From positions 101,844-165,843 of the forward strand of contig CACIMN010000004.1 of assembly GCA_902587755.1 (NCBI GenBank): a DNA stretch of 64,000 nt, written 5' to 3'. The translations under genes were made by a program, and so were the position numbers. Positions 49,172 through 57,410 of the stretch are shown in pieces. This DNA is from an uncultured Pelagibacteraceae bacterium (GTDB taxonomy: Bacteria > Pseudomonadota > Alphaproteobacteria > Pelagibacterales > Pelagibacteraceae). The notes beneath the pieces were generated by a model. That model searched no databases, was not told the origin of the DNA, and saw nothing but the letters and a program-made list of their open reading frames with translations. Position 1 is the stretch's first letter. Each line of letters opens with the position of its first letter.

Positions 49172-50179
49172 ATGACTATTAAAATTGGAATCAATGGAAT
49201 GGGACGGATTGGTCGTATGGTTGTTAGATCAATTATCGAAAGTAAAAATAAAAATTTAAAAATAAATCATATAAACAACAGGTCAAATTCAGAAACTACA
49301 TCTAAATTAATCAAATATGATTCTATACACGGAAAATTAAATGCTGATTTAGATTATGATCCAAACTATTTAATAATTAATAAAAATAAAATTACATTTT
49401 CTCAAGAAACAAAAATTGAAGGCATAAATTGGAAAAAACATGATGTTGATTATGTTTTTGAGTGTACTGGAAAATTTAATTCGAAAGAAAAACTTCTTGC
49501 TCATATAGAGAATGGTGCAAAAAAAGTGATTGTTTCTGCCCCATGTAAAAATGCTGATAAAACCATAGTATTTGGTGTTAATGAAAATATAATTACCAAA
49601 GAAGATAAAATAATATCTGCAGCTTCATGTACAACCAATTGTCTTGCACCAATAACCAGTATTCTTGATGAAAAATTTGAAATTGAAAAAGGTTTTATGA
49701 CTACAATTCATGCATTTACTAGTGATCAAAGAATATTAGATAATTCTCACAAAGACCCAAGAAGAGCAAGATCTGCGAGTCAATCGATAGTTCCTACCTC
49801 AACTGGAGCCTCGAAAGCAATAGGAGAAATAATACCAAACCTAAAAGGGAAACTAGAAGGTATTTCGATTAGAGTACCTACACCCAATGTTTCTCTAGTT
49901 GAATTAGTTTTTTGTACAAGAAAACAAATCGATGCAAAAAAAATTAATGATGCCTTTGAACAAGCATCAAAAACTAAATTAAAAAATATCTTAGAAGTTA
50001 CTCATGAAAAATTAGTTTCGATAGATTTTAATCATCATTCTGCTTCTGCAATTGTAGATGCTTCTTTAACAAATGTAGTAGGGGGTAATATGGGTAAAAT
50101 ATCAGCCTGGTACGATAATGAATGGGGCTTTTCAAACAGAATGTGTGATATCGCAGAAACTTTGCATAAAATCTCTTGA
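49172..50179 (+). CDS. gap: Glyceraldehyde-3-phosphate dehydrogenase
   Basis: 335 residues. The Rossmann motif GINGMGRIGRMVVRS is near the N-terminus, the catalytic Cys153 lies in ISAASCTTNCLAP, and the C-terminal WYDNEWGFSNRM is typical. The residue after beta-2 that normally reads Asp (IND) and favours NAD reads Asn (HINNRSN). Cofactor choice is therefore uncertain; NADP or dual use is possible. It lies one base after tkt, and its TGA overlaps the pgk ATG. Confidence 0.94.
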   Translation: MTIKIGINGMGRIGRMVVRSIIESKNKNLKINHINNRSNSETTSKLIKYDSIHGKLNADLDYDPNYLIINKNKITFSQETKIEGINWKKHDVDYVFECTGKFNSKEKLLAHIENGAKKVIVSAPCKNADKTIVFGVNENIITKEDKIISAASCTTNCLAPITSILDEKFEIEKGFMTTIHAFTSDQRILDNSHKDPRRARSASQSIVPTSTGASKAIGEIIPNLKGKLEGISIRVPTPNVSLVELVFCTRKQIDAKKINDAFEQASKTKLKNILEVTHEKLVSIDFNHHSASAIVDASLTNVVGGNMGKISAWYDNEWGFSNRMCDIAETLHKIS

Positions 50180-51357
50180 TGAGAAGCATTATTAACGAAA
50201 AAAACCTAAAAAATAAAAAAATATTATTAAGACTAGATTTAAATGTTCCATTGGAAAAAAATAAAATAACAGACACAACAAGGATAGACAAAATTCTTCC
50301 TACCTTACATTTTTTGATAAAAGAGAAAGCTAAAATTATAATTTTATCTCACGTTGGAAGGCCAAAAGGAAAAATTGTTAAAGAGCTATCGTTAGAACCA
50401 ATTTGTCAAGAGTTACAAAATAAATTAAGAAAAAAAGTAAAACTTATCACTGAAAATATTAAAAATATTAAAAACAAAGATTTCTTTAATAACTTTAAAG
50501 AAGAAATCTTTATTTTAGAAAATATTAGATTTTATTCTGAAGAAGAGGAAAATGACAATAGATTTGCCAAACTAATATCAAATCTAGGAGATATATACGT
50601 AAATGATGCATTTTCATGTTCACATAGAACTCATGCTTCAATTTGTGAGCTTCCAAAATTTTTACCCTCATTTTCTGGGCTACAGTTAGATCTAGAAGTG
50701 AATGCGCTTAACAAAATTACTTCTGAAATCACAAAACCAATTACTTGTATTATTGGTGGATCAAAAATTTCTACAAAGATTAATGTAATTAAAAATTTAA
50801 TTCCTAAATTTGACTATATTGTAATGGTTGGGGGCATGGCTAATAATTTTATAGAATTTTATGGAAGCAGTATTGGAAAATCTATTAAAGAAAAAAATTC
50901 TGATAAAATAGTTAAGGAAATTATAAATCTTTCAAAAAAAAAACAATGTAAATTAATTTATCCTGAAGATGTTGTTGTATCTAAAGGTTTGAATGGATCT
51001 CCTCAAATAAAAGAATTAAGCGATATATTATCTGATGAAATGATATTGGATATTGGTCCAAAAACTATAGAAAAAATAATAAATATTATTAATGTAAGTA
51101 AAACTATACTCTGGAATGGGCCTGCGGGATATTTTGAAAATCAAAATTTTGCTAATGGAAGCATTAAAATTGCAAAAAATATAATTGAAAATAATAAAGC
51201 AAAAAAAATTTTTTCAGTTGCTGGTGGTGGGGACACTGTTTCTTTATTAAACAACTTAAACGCTGTTAATGACTTTAATTTTGTTTCAACCGCAGGTGGA
51301 GCTTTTTTAGAATATCTTGAAGGTAAAAACCTTCCTGGTATAACCGCATTAAATTAA
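50179..51357 (+). CDS. pgk: Phosphoglycerate kinase
   Basis: 392-residue kinase interconverting 1,3-bisphosphoglycerate/ADP and 3-phosphoglycerate/ATP. It has LLRLDLNVPLEKNKITD, ILSHVGRPKG, YVNDAFSCSHRTHAS, IGGSKISTK and the C-terminal nucleotide loop VAGGGDTVSLL. I use the ATG at 50179, overlapping the gap stop (TGATG); a TTG one codon earlier is possible but unneeded. Confidence 0.96.
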   Translation: MRSIINEKNLKNKKILLRLDLNVPLEKNKITDTTRIDKILPTLHFLIKEKAKIIILSHVGRPKGKIVKELSLEPICQELQNKLRKKVKLITENIKNIKNKDFFNNFKEEIFILENIRFYSEEEENDNRFAKLISNLGDIYVNDAFSCSHRTHASICELPKFLPSFSGLQLDLEVNALNKITSEITKPITCIIGGSKISTKINVIKNLIPKFDYIVMVGGMANNFIEFYGSSIGKSIKEKNSDKIVKEIINLSKKKQCKLIYPEDVVVSKGLNGSPQIKELSDILSDEMILDIGPKTIEKIINIINVSKTILWNGPAGYFENQNFANGSIKIAKNIIENNKAKKIFSVAGGGDTVSLLNNLNAVNDFNFVSTAGGAFLEYLEGKNLPGITALN

Positions 51358-51358
51358 A

Positions 51359-52369
51359 ATGTCTGAATTAAATAAAATTGCACTTAAAATAATTTCAAAT
51401 GGTAAGGGTATACTTGCGGCAGATGAAAGCAATGGAACTATGACGAAAAGACTTGAAGCAGTAAATGTCAAATCGACCAAAGAAAATAGGCTTTCCTTCA
51501 GAGAAATTCTTTTTTCATCAGATGGAATGAAGGATTGTATAGGTGGAGTTATTCTTTACGATGAAACAATAAATCAGATTTCAAGCTCAGGAAAATCAAT
51601 ACCAGATTTAATATCTAGTTCAGATACCGTTCCTGGAATTAAAGTTGATACAGGTGCAAAAGATTTAGCAAATTCTCCTAAAGAGAAAATTACAGAGGGA
51701 TTAGATGGACTTCGGGATAGATTAAAAAAATATTATGATCTTGGAGCAAGATTTACAAAATGGAGAGGTGTATATTCTATTGGTGAAAAATATCCAAGCG
51801 AACTAGCAATTAGTAGCAATGCTCATGCACTTGCTAGATACTCATCACTAGCTCAAGAAAATGGAATGGTTCCAATAGTAGAACCAGAAGTATTAATGGA
51901 TGGAACTCACTCTGCTGAAATTTGCTTAAGTAAAACATCAGAGGTAATTAAAAAATGCTTTGAGGAATTAATTATACATAAAGTTGATCTTTCAGGAATT
52001 ATTTTAAAACCAAATATGATATTAGCTGGAAACCAATCAAAAGATAAAATTTCAAATGAAGAAGTTTCTTTAAAAACACTAGAGTGTCTTAAAAATTCAG
52101 TTCCAAATGAAGTTCCTGGAATAGCTTTTTTATCTGGAGGGCAATCTGAAATTGAAGCTACAGAAAATTTAAATTTAATTAATAAAAATAATAATACAAA
52201 TTTTATATTAACCTATTCGTATGGAAGGGCTCTTCAGCAAAGTGCTTTAAAAGTTTGGTCTAATGATATTGAAAATTTGGAGGCAATTCAAACTACTTTT
52301 AATCATAGAGCTAAAATGTGTACCTTAGCCGCTCAAGGAAAATGGTCTAGAGAACTTGAAAATAAATAA
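51359..52369 (+). CDS. fba: Fructose-bisphosphate aldolase, class I
   Basis: 336-residue Schiff-base aldolase. The N-terminus KGILAADESNGTMTKRL, KWRGVYSIG with a conserved Lys near 134, and the Schiff-base Lys217 in GIILKPNMILAG identify the class I family, typical of eukaryotes and many alphaproteobacteria. It follows pgk after one base. With gap and pgk it most likely serves gluconeogenesis in SAR11, whose glycolysis is incomplete as I recall. Confidence 0.95.
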   Translation: MSELNKIALKIISNGKGILAADESNGTMTKRLEAVNVKSTKENRLSFREILFSSDGMKDCIGGVILYDETINQISSSGKSIPDLISSSDTVPGIKVDTGAKDLANSPKEKITEGLDGLRDRLKKYYDLGARFTKWRGVYSIGEKYPSELAISSNAHALARYSSLAQENGMVPIVEPEVLMDGTHSAEICLSKTSEVIKKCFEELIIHKVDLSGIILKPNMILAGNQSKDKISNEEVSLKTLECLKNSVPNEVPGIAFLSGGQSEIEATENLNLINKNNNTNFILTYSYGRALQQSALKVWSNDIENLEAIQTTFNHRAKMCTLAAQGKWSRELENK

Positions 52370-52970
52370 AAAAAAATTTATTTATCTTATTTCTCCCAAC
52401 AAAATACATTATTCTTTCTATAATAATTTAAGGTTGGTTTTAAAAACTGGAAAAGTAGGTTTGTTTCAGCTTAGACTTAAAAGTTATTCTCAGAATAAGA
52501 AAATGATAATTGGAGAAAAAATTAAAAATATTTGTAAACAATATAAAGTAAAATTTATAATTAATGATGATCCTTTGCTCGCTTTAAAATTGAATGCAGA
52601 TGGTTGCCATCTAGGTCAAAAAGATATGAATATTAAAATAGCAAAAAAAATACTTGGTAAAAAAATTATTGGAATTACTTGTCATAATTCTATGAATTTA
52701 GCAAGAAAAGCAATTAAAGCTAAAGCTGATTACATTGCCTTTGGTGCTTTTAATCAATCTAAAACTAAAAAAACTAAGTATGTAGCATCTGTAAATATTT
52801 TAAATAAAGTTAAAAAATTTACAAAAACTCCAATAGTAGCTATTGGTGGAATTGATTTAGTCAATTATAAAAATCTATTATTGAATAATGCCAATTTTTT
52901 AGCTATTTCAGGCTACATTTGGAAAAATAAAAAATATAAACCGTTACAAGCTATAAAAAAACTAAAATGA
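52356..52970 (+). CDS. thiE: Thiamine-phosphate synthase (ThiE/TenI family)
   Basis: 204 residues that would join HMP-PP and thiazole-P. Conserved positions are present: LFQLRLK, INDDPLLALKLNADGCHLGQKD, GITCHNS, DYIAFGAFNQSKTKKTK and PIVAIGGI. The start is TTG at 52356, overlapping the fba end by 14 bases; no ATG precedes the first strand. It is more diverged than typical ThiE, so a TenI-like regulator cannot be excluded, but the substrate residues favour ThiE. It shares the pathway with thiD (32609-33421). Confidence 0.82.
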   Translation: MKINKKKFIYLISPNKIHYSFYNNLRLVLKTGKVGLFQLRLKSYSQNKKMIIGEKIKNICKQYKVKFIINDDPLLALKLNADGCHLGQKDMNIKIAKKILGKKIIGITCHNSMNLARKAIKAKADYIAFGAFNQSKTKKTKYVASVNILNKVKKFTKTPIVAIGGIDLVNYKNLLLNNANFLAISGYIWKNKKYKPLQAIKKLK

Positions 52971-53527
52971 AAATTAATGCTGGGGAGATAAGAGTTGGAA
53001 TGCTCATAGAGTATAAAAATGACTTATGGCAAGTATTGAAAACCCAACATGTAAAACCCGGTAAAGGTGGTGCGTTTGCTCAGGTTGAAATGAAAAGCTT
53101 AAATAAAAATACAAAGTTAAATGAAAGATTTAGATCTAGTGAAACTGTAGAAAAAGCATCATTAGAGGAAATAACTTTCAATTATCTTTATAGTGATGAA
53201 GTAAATTATTTTTTTATGGATCCAAAAACTTTTGAACAGATAGAGATAAAAAAAGAAACTGTGGGTGATAAGGGTAAACTTTTAACCGAAAATCTTGAGG
53301 TCTCTGTAAGTTTTTATAATGAAAACCCACTATCAATTGAATTGCCCAATCAAGTACAGTGTAAAATTGAAACTACTGATGCGGCCCTTAAAGGACAAAC
53401 TGTATCCTCATCTTACAAACCAGCAACACTTGATAACGGTTTAAATATACAAGTTCCTCCATTTATTGAAACAGGTGATGAAATAATAGTTGATACTAGA
53501 AATTTAGAATACATTAAAAAAATTTAA
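52967..53527 (+). CDS. efp: Elongation factor P
   Basis: 186 residues, three OB-like domains. It promotes peptide bonds at proline stretches. The modifiable Lys lies in the loop HVKPGKGGAFAQVEMKSL (about residues 30-46). Domains II and III follow, with QVQCKIETTDAALKGQTVSSSYKPATLDNGLNIQVPPFIETGDEI. No modification enzymes are visible nearby. It overlaps thiE by 4 bases. Confidence 0.97.
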   Translation: MKINAGEIRVGMLIEYKNDLWQVLKTQHVKPGKGGAFAQVEMKSLNKNTKLNERFRSSETVEKASLEEITFNYLYSDEVNYFFMDPKTFEQIEIKKETVGDKGKLLTENLEVSVSFYNENPLSIELPNQVQCKIETTDAALKGQTVSSSYKPATLDNGLNIQVPPFIETGDEIIVDTRNLEYIKKI

Positions 53528-53528
53528 A

Positions 53529-54269
53529 ATGATTTCTATATCCTCAAATTTAAATGTTATGATTAAAGCAGCTGAGAAAGCTTCAAAGTCTGCTATAAGA
53601 GATTTTGGAGAAGTTGAGAAACTACAAGTATCTAAAAAAGGACCCAGAGATTTTGTTACAAAAACTGACAAGCATGTAGAAAAAATTTTAATCGAGGAAC
53701 TTTCTAAAACAAAAAAAAATTACTCTTTTTTATCAGAAGAAATTGGTTCAATTAAAAACAAGGATGAAGATAATATTTGGATAATCGATCCAATAGATGG
53801 TACAACAAATTTTCTACATGGTATTCCTCATTTTTCAATTTGTGTAGCTCTTGAATCAAAAAAAGAGATAATTAGTGGTTTAATTTATGATCCAATTAAA
53901 GATGAAATGTTTTATGCAGAAAAAAACAAGGGGGCCTACCTTAATAATCAAAGATTACGAGTATCAAAAAAAAACTTATTAAATGAATGTTTGTTTTCCA
54001 GTAATCATGAGGGAGTCAAATTCAGCAATTTAAATATGAGATACAGTGGATGTGCAGCTTTAGACCTGGCTTATGTGGCTTCGGGTAGGTTAGATGGTTT
54101 CTTTCATAATAAAATTAATATATGGGACGTTGCAGCAGGTGCCTTGTTGGTAGAAGAGGCAGGTGGAATAGTCAATGATTTATATAAATTTGATCAAAAT
54201 AATATAGATATAAGAGCATCAAGCGATGCAATTAATGATAAAATGCTCAAAAATTTAAAGAACTTTTAA
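53529..54269 (+). CDS. suhB: Inositol monophosphatase family protein (SuhB type)
   Basis: 246 residues. Metal-binding motifs are intact: FLSEEIGS, IIDPIDGTTNFLHGIPHF and IWDVAAGALLVEEAGGIV. SuhB-type enzymes dephosphorylate inositol phosphates and, in E. coli, also act in rRNA antitermination. It is encoded directly after efp, as in other alphaproteobacteria. Which activity matters here is unknown. Confidence 0.92.
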   Translation: MISISSNLNVMIKAAEKASKSAIRDFGEVEKLQVSKKGPRDFVTKTDKHVEKILIEELSKTKKNYSFLSEEIGSIKNKDEDNIWIIDPIDGTTNFLHGIPHFSICVALESKKEIISGLIYDPIKDEMFYAEKNKGAYLNNQRLRVSKKNLLNECLFSSNHEGVKFSNLNMRYSGCAALDLAYVASGRLDGFFHNKINIWDVAAGALLVEEAGGIVNDLYKFDQNNIDIRASSDAINDKMLKNLKNF

Positions 54270-54304
54270 TTGTGTTCTAAGTTTCTTTTGTTATAAGTCT
54301 CGAT

Positions 54305-54535
54305 ATGAAAAAAGACATACACCCAAACTATCACACAATTAAAGTTGAAATGACTGATGGTACTCAATTTGAGACTAAATCAACTTGGGGCGCTGAGGGG
54401 GATATATTAAAATTAGAAATAGATCCTAAATCTCATGCGGCCTGGACTGGCGGTAAGCAAAAGTTAATGGACAAAGGCAGAATTAGCAAATTTAATAAAA
54501 AATTCCAAAATTTCAAATCAGAAAAGAAAAGTTAA
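54305..54535 (+). CDS. rpmE: 50S ribosomal protein L31 (cysteine-free type)
   Basis: 76 residues; [29 protein letters not shown] is diagnostic for alphaproteobacterial L31. The protein contains no cysteine, so it does not bind structural zinc. It lies 35 bases after suhB, and its stop directly abuts the next gene's start. Confidence 0.95.
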   Translation: MKKDIHPNYHTIKVEMTDGTQFETKSTWGAEGDILKLEIDPKSHAAWTGGKQKLMDKGRISKFNKKFQNFKSEKKS

Positions 54536-55105
54536 ATGTCAAATGCACCTTTAATGCCAATGGCCACTGCCGTATGGTTAGTAGAAAATACAAGCTTAAC
54601 TTTTAGACAAATTGCAAATTTTTGCAAATTACATGAAGTAGAAGTTCAAGGTATAGCAGATGGAGAAGTTGGTAAAGGCATAAAAGCTTACAATCCAATA
54701 ATTTCTGGACAACTATCAAGAGAAGAAATTGAATTATCTTCTAAAGACGAAAATAGACCGTTACTGATTAAAAATAACGACATTGAAATATCTAATTCCG
54801 AAAAAAAAATTAAGAAATATATTCCATTATCAAAAAGACAAGATAAGCCAGATTCTGCTTTGTGGTTGATAAAACAATATAATATTCTTAAAGATTCTCA
54901 AATTGCCAAACTTGTCGGCATAACAAAAAATTCAGTGACATCAATAAGAAATAAAAGTTATTGGAACTATAACAATTTAAACCCAAAGGATCCGGTTGCA
55001 CTAAACTTATTTACTCAAAAAGATTTGATGAATGCTATAGAGAAAGCTGAGAGAAGAGTTAAAAGAGAAAAGAAAGAAAAAGAGAAACAGTTAAATCAAA
55101 AGTAA
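54536..55105 (+). CDS. DUF1013 family regulator (TrcR-like)
   Basis: 189 residues. An N-terminal segment (LMPMATAVWLVENTSLTFRQIANFCKLHEVEVQGIADGE) and a second helix-turn-helix-like segment (ALWLIKQYNILKDSQIAKLVGITKNSVTSIRN) match DUF1013, found throughout alphaproteobacteria beside rpmE. In Caulobacter a member is described as the transcription factor TrcR, from memory. A basic Lys/Glu tail (about 165-189) ends the protein. Targets here are unknown. Confidence 0.85.
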   Translation: MSNAPLMPMATAVWLVENTSLTFRQIANFCKLHEVEVQGIADGEVGKGIKAYNPIISGQLSREEIELSSKDENRPLLIKNNDIEISNSEKKIKKYIPLSKRQDKPDSALWLIKQYNILKDSQIAKLVGITKNSVTSIRNKSYWNYNNLNPKDPVALNLFTQKDLMNAIEKAERRVKREKKEKEKQLNQK

Positions 55106-55149
55106 CTGCAATGATTAAATTAAATAGACATAAAAATATAAAAGTGATA

Positions 55150-55177
55150 AATAACCACTTTTTTGGAGGTGGTTATT
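55150..55177 (+). promoter_or_regulatory. Hairpin enclosing the S21 ribosome-binding site and start
   Basis: Perfect 9-base inverted repeat AATAACCAC (55150-55158) and GTGGTTATT (55169-55177) around the loop TTTTTTGGAG. The Shine-Dalgarno GGAGG straddles loop and stem, and the proposed ATT start codon (55175-55177) is the last codon of the stem. When folded it should block initiation, so it is a candidate translational operator for rpsU. Confidence 0.6.
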
Positions 55178-55369
55178 AAAATAGAAGTTAAAGATAATAA
55201 TGTTGAGCAAGCTTTAAGAGTTTTAAAAAGAAAACTTCAGAGAGATGGTTTTTTTAAAATTATAAAATTAAAAAATACTTATGAAAAACCCTCGGAGAAG
55301 AAAAAGAGAATTCTGCAAGAGAACATTAAAAGAGTTAAAAAACTTAATAAGTTAAAAAATAGAATTTAA
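55175..55369 (+). CDS. rpsU: 30S ribosomal protein S21, with probable AUU start
   Basis: 64-residue basic protein of the small subunit, near the anti-Shine-Dalgarno end of 16S. The core IEVKDNNVEQALRVLKRKLQRDGFF and YEKPSEKKKR is diagnostic for alphaproteobacterial S21. There is no ATG. A GTG at 55169 is fused to the GGAGG site and cannot use it. ATT at 55175 has ideal spacing (5 bases) and gives MKIEVKDNN, aligning with the usual family start of six residues before DNN. The frame is open upstream to a TTG at 55163. The initiator tRNA gene follows after 4 bases. Confidence 0.85.
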   Translation: MKIEVKDNNVEQALRVLKRKLQRDGFFKIIKLKNTYEKPSEKKKRILQENIKRVKKLNKLKNRI

Positions 55370-55373
55370 AAAC

Positions 55374-55450
<77 letters not shown>

Positions 55451-55462
55451 ATTTAGTTTTTT

Positions 55463-56716
55463 GTGATTAAAAATAAAAACATTCAAGAAGTTTCATTTCT
55501 TAACAACCTACTACTATTTATTTTTTGCACATATCCAATTTGTTTTTTAGTTGGAAATTTTTTAATAAATTTATTTTTGTTATTAATTAATTTAATTTTA
55601 GTTTACGGGTTTTTTAAAAATTTTTATACTTATAAAATCCTCAATAAACAGGTACTTTACTTATTATTATTCCTTTTTTTTTCTTTTTTAATTAATTTAA
55701 TTTTTTCAAATGATATGAGTATTTCTTTTCCTAGAGTTTTTAAATTTTTATTAATTATAGGATCAATAATTTCCTTTAAAACATTAATCACAAATTTAAA
55801 AGCGAGTAAAATAAATAAAATGTATAAAATATGGTTTATAATTTTTTTAGTAGTAGTTTTAGATGTAATTTTTGAAATTATTTTTGGATTTAATATCTTG
55901 GGTTTTAAATCTTTTATGTCAGGTAGAATTGCAAGTTTTTCTGGAGATGAATTAAATATTGGACATTACTTTTCGGCATTTTCTCTATTTTTTTTAAGTT
56001 ACATTTATTTAAATTATAAAAATAATACTCTCAATTTAATTTTGGCTATTTTTTTAATATCAATTTCATTTTTAATTGGAGAAAGATCAAATTTTATAAG
56101 AACTATTTCAATAATACTTTTATTTGTTGTTTTTATAAATGAAATTAAAATTAAATTTAAAATATTATCCTTTTCTTCTTTAATAATATTATTTTTAATA
56201 ATCTTGAATTCTAACTCTGATTATAAATTAAGATATGTTGATCAGTTTACTAAAATATTAACCTATAAAGGCATCAATTATTACTTGAATAACACAGTTT
56301 ATGGTTCTCATTACAACGTCGCAAAAGAAATATTTAAAGACAACATATTTTTTGGAGCTGGAATAAAAAATTTTAGAATTGAGAGTTATGGTGAAAAATA
56401 TGAAAATTTAGATCATCCTCATAATGATAGACGGGCAAATACACATCCTCATCAAATTCACTACGAATTTTTATCAGAGACTGGATTATTTGGTTACATC
56501 AGTTTTGTAATTTTTATTTTTTCTTCTTTTTATTTAACTTTAAAAAACTATGTTAAAAACAAAAATTTATATCAATTTTCAGCTTTTTTATTTGTTTTGA
56601 TTAGTCTTATGCCATTACTTCCGTCTGGAAGTTTTTTTTCAACATATACTTCAGGTCTTTTTTGGCTAAACTATGCAGTAATGGTAGCTTATATAAACAA
56701 TAAATTTAGATTGTAA
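55463..56716 (+). CDS. O-antigen ligase/polymerase-like membrane protein
   Basis: 417 residues with about ten membrane helices. A large periplasmic loop near 270-330 carries GAGIKNFRIESYGEKY and HPHQIHYEFLSETGLFGYISF, matching the Wzy_C (WaaL/Wzy) pattern. It would join or polymerise surface glycans. Start is GTG at 55463, 12 bases after the initiator tRNA. It is very rich in A+T and in Phe/Ile/Leu/Asn, and is isolated among housekeeping genes; its end overlaps the convergent transaldolase gene by 11 bases. Confidence 0.8.
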   Translation: MIKNKNIQEVSFLNNLLLFIFCTYPICFLVGNFLINLFLLLINLILVYGFFKNFYTYKILNKQVLYLLLFLFFSFLINLIFSNDMSISFPRVFKFLLIIGSIISFKTLITNLKASKINKMYKIWFIIFLVVVLDVIFEIIFGFNILGFKSFMSGRIASFSGDELNIGHYFSAFSLFFLSYIYLNYKNNTLNLILAIFLISISFLIGERSNFIRTISIILLFVVFINEIKIKFKILSFSSLIILFLIILNSNSDYKLRYVDQFTKILTYKGINYYLNNTVYGSHYNVAKEIFKDNIFFGAGIKNFRIESYGEKYENLDHPHNDRRANTHPHQIHYEFLSETGLFGYISFVIFIFSSFYLTLKNYVKNKNLYQFSAFLFVLISLMPLLPSGSFFSTYTSGLFWLNYAVMVAYINNKFRL

Positions 56717-57404
56717 ATTTAGACTTTTTTGAGTCAGTTAAAAATCCCTTCACAGTATCTAATGTAAGATCGCTGAATTTTTTTCCAAAATTTTCTATCT
56801 TTTCTATAATTGTAGGTGGAACAGTAATTATATGACAGCCCAACTGTTTTGCTTGTATATAATTATAAGGCTCTCTTACACTGGCCCACAAGATTTCAAC
56901 ATTTTTAAATTTTTTTGCTAATTTAATACTGTTTAAAATTTCTGGCACAGGATCTTTACCGCTATCAGCTGCTCTTCCAGCAAAAATTGAGATTATTACT
57001 TTTGTTTTTTTGTTTATATTTTTTAACACTCTCTTAACCTGCTCAGCAGAGTATACAGCTGTAATATTTAAATTAATATTTTCTTTATTTAATCTTTTTA
57101 TTACCTTTCCAGTAAATTGATTTTTTGAATTAACAAATGGGACTTTTACATAAACATTTTTACTCCAAGAGCTTATTTCTTTGCCCTGTTCTATCATTGA
57201 CTCATGGTCATCAGCAAATACTTCAAAAGAAATAGGTTTTTTTTTACAGATCGAAATTATTTTTTTTGAATACAATTTATAATCTATGGCACCTGCTTTT
57301 CTCATTAGAGTAGGATTTGTTGTAAAACCTTTAACTATTTTTTTTTTATTAAATTTTTTAATAAGTTTTAAATCAGCAATATCACAAAAAATTTTTAAAC
57401 TCAT
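56706..57404 (-). CDS. Transaldolase family protein (short TalB/F6P aldolase type)
   Basis: 232 residues, the short form of the family. It begins KIFCDIADLKLIKKF and continues with VKGFTTNPTLMRKAG. The Schiff-base Lys87 lies in VYVKVPF, and IFAGRAADSGKDP and ILWASVREPYN follow. It is 6 bases after pntB and shares the transhydrogenase operon. With tkt it would complete the non-oxidative pentose-phosphate pathway. Whether it is a true transaldolase or a fructose-6-phosphate aldolase cannot be decided by eye. Confidence 0.85.
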   Translation of the reverse strand: MSLKIFCDIADLKLIKKFNKKKIVKGFTTNPTLMRKAGAIDYKLYSKKIISICKKKPISFEVFADDHESMIEQGKEISSWSKNVYVKVPFVNSKNQFTGKVIKRLNKENINLNITAVYSAEQVKRVLKNINKKTKVIISIFAGRAADSGKDPVPEILNSIKLAKKFKNVEILWASVREPYNYIQAKQLGCHIITVPPTIIEKIENFGKKFSDLTLDTVKGFLTDSKKSKFTI

Positions 57405-57410
57405 ATTTTT

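Noticed and set aside
52340..52360. TPP riboswitch before thiE (and before thiD near 33422)
   Set aside because: Both genes follow their neighbours with overlap or a 1-base gap, and I see no CUGAGA-type core upstream.
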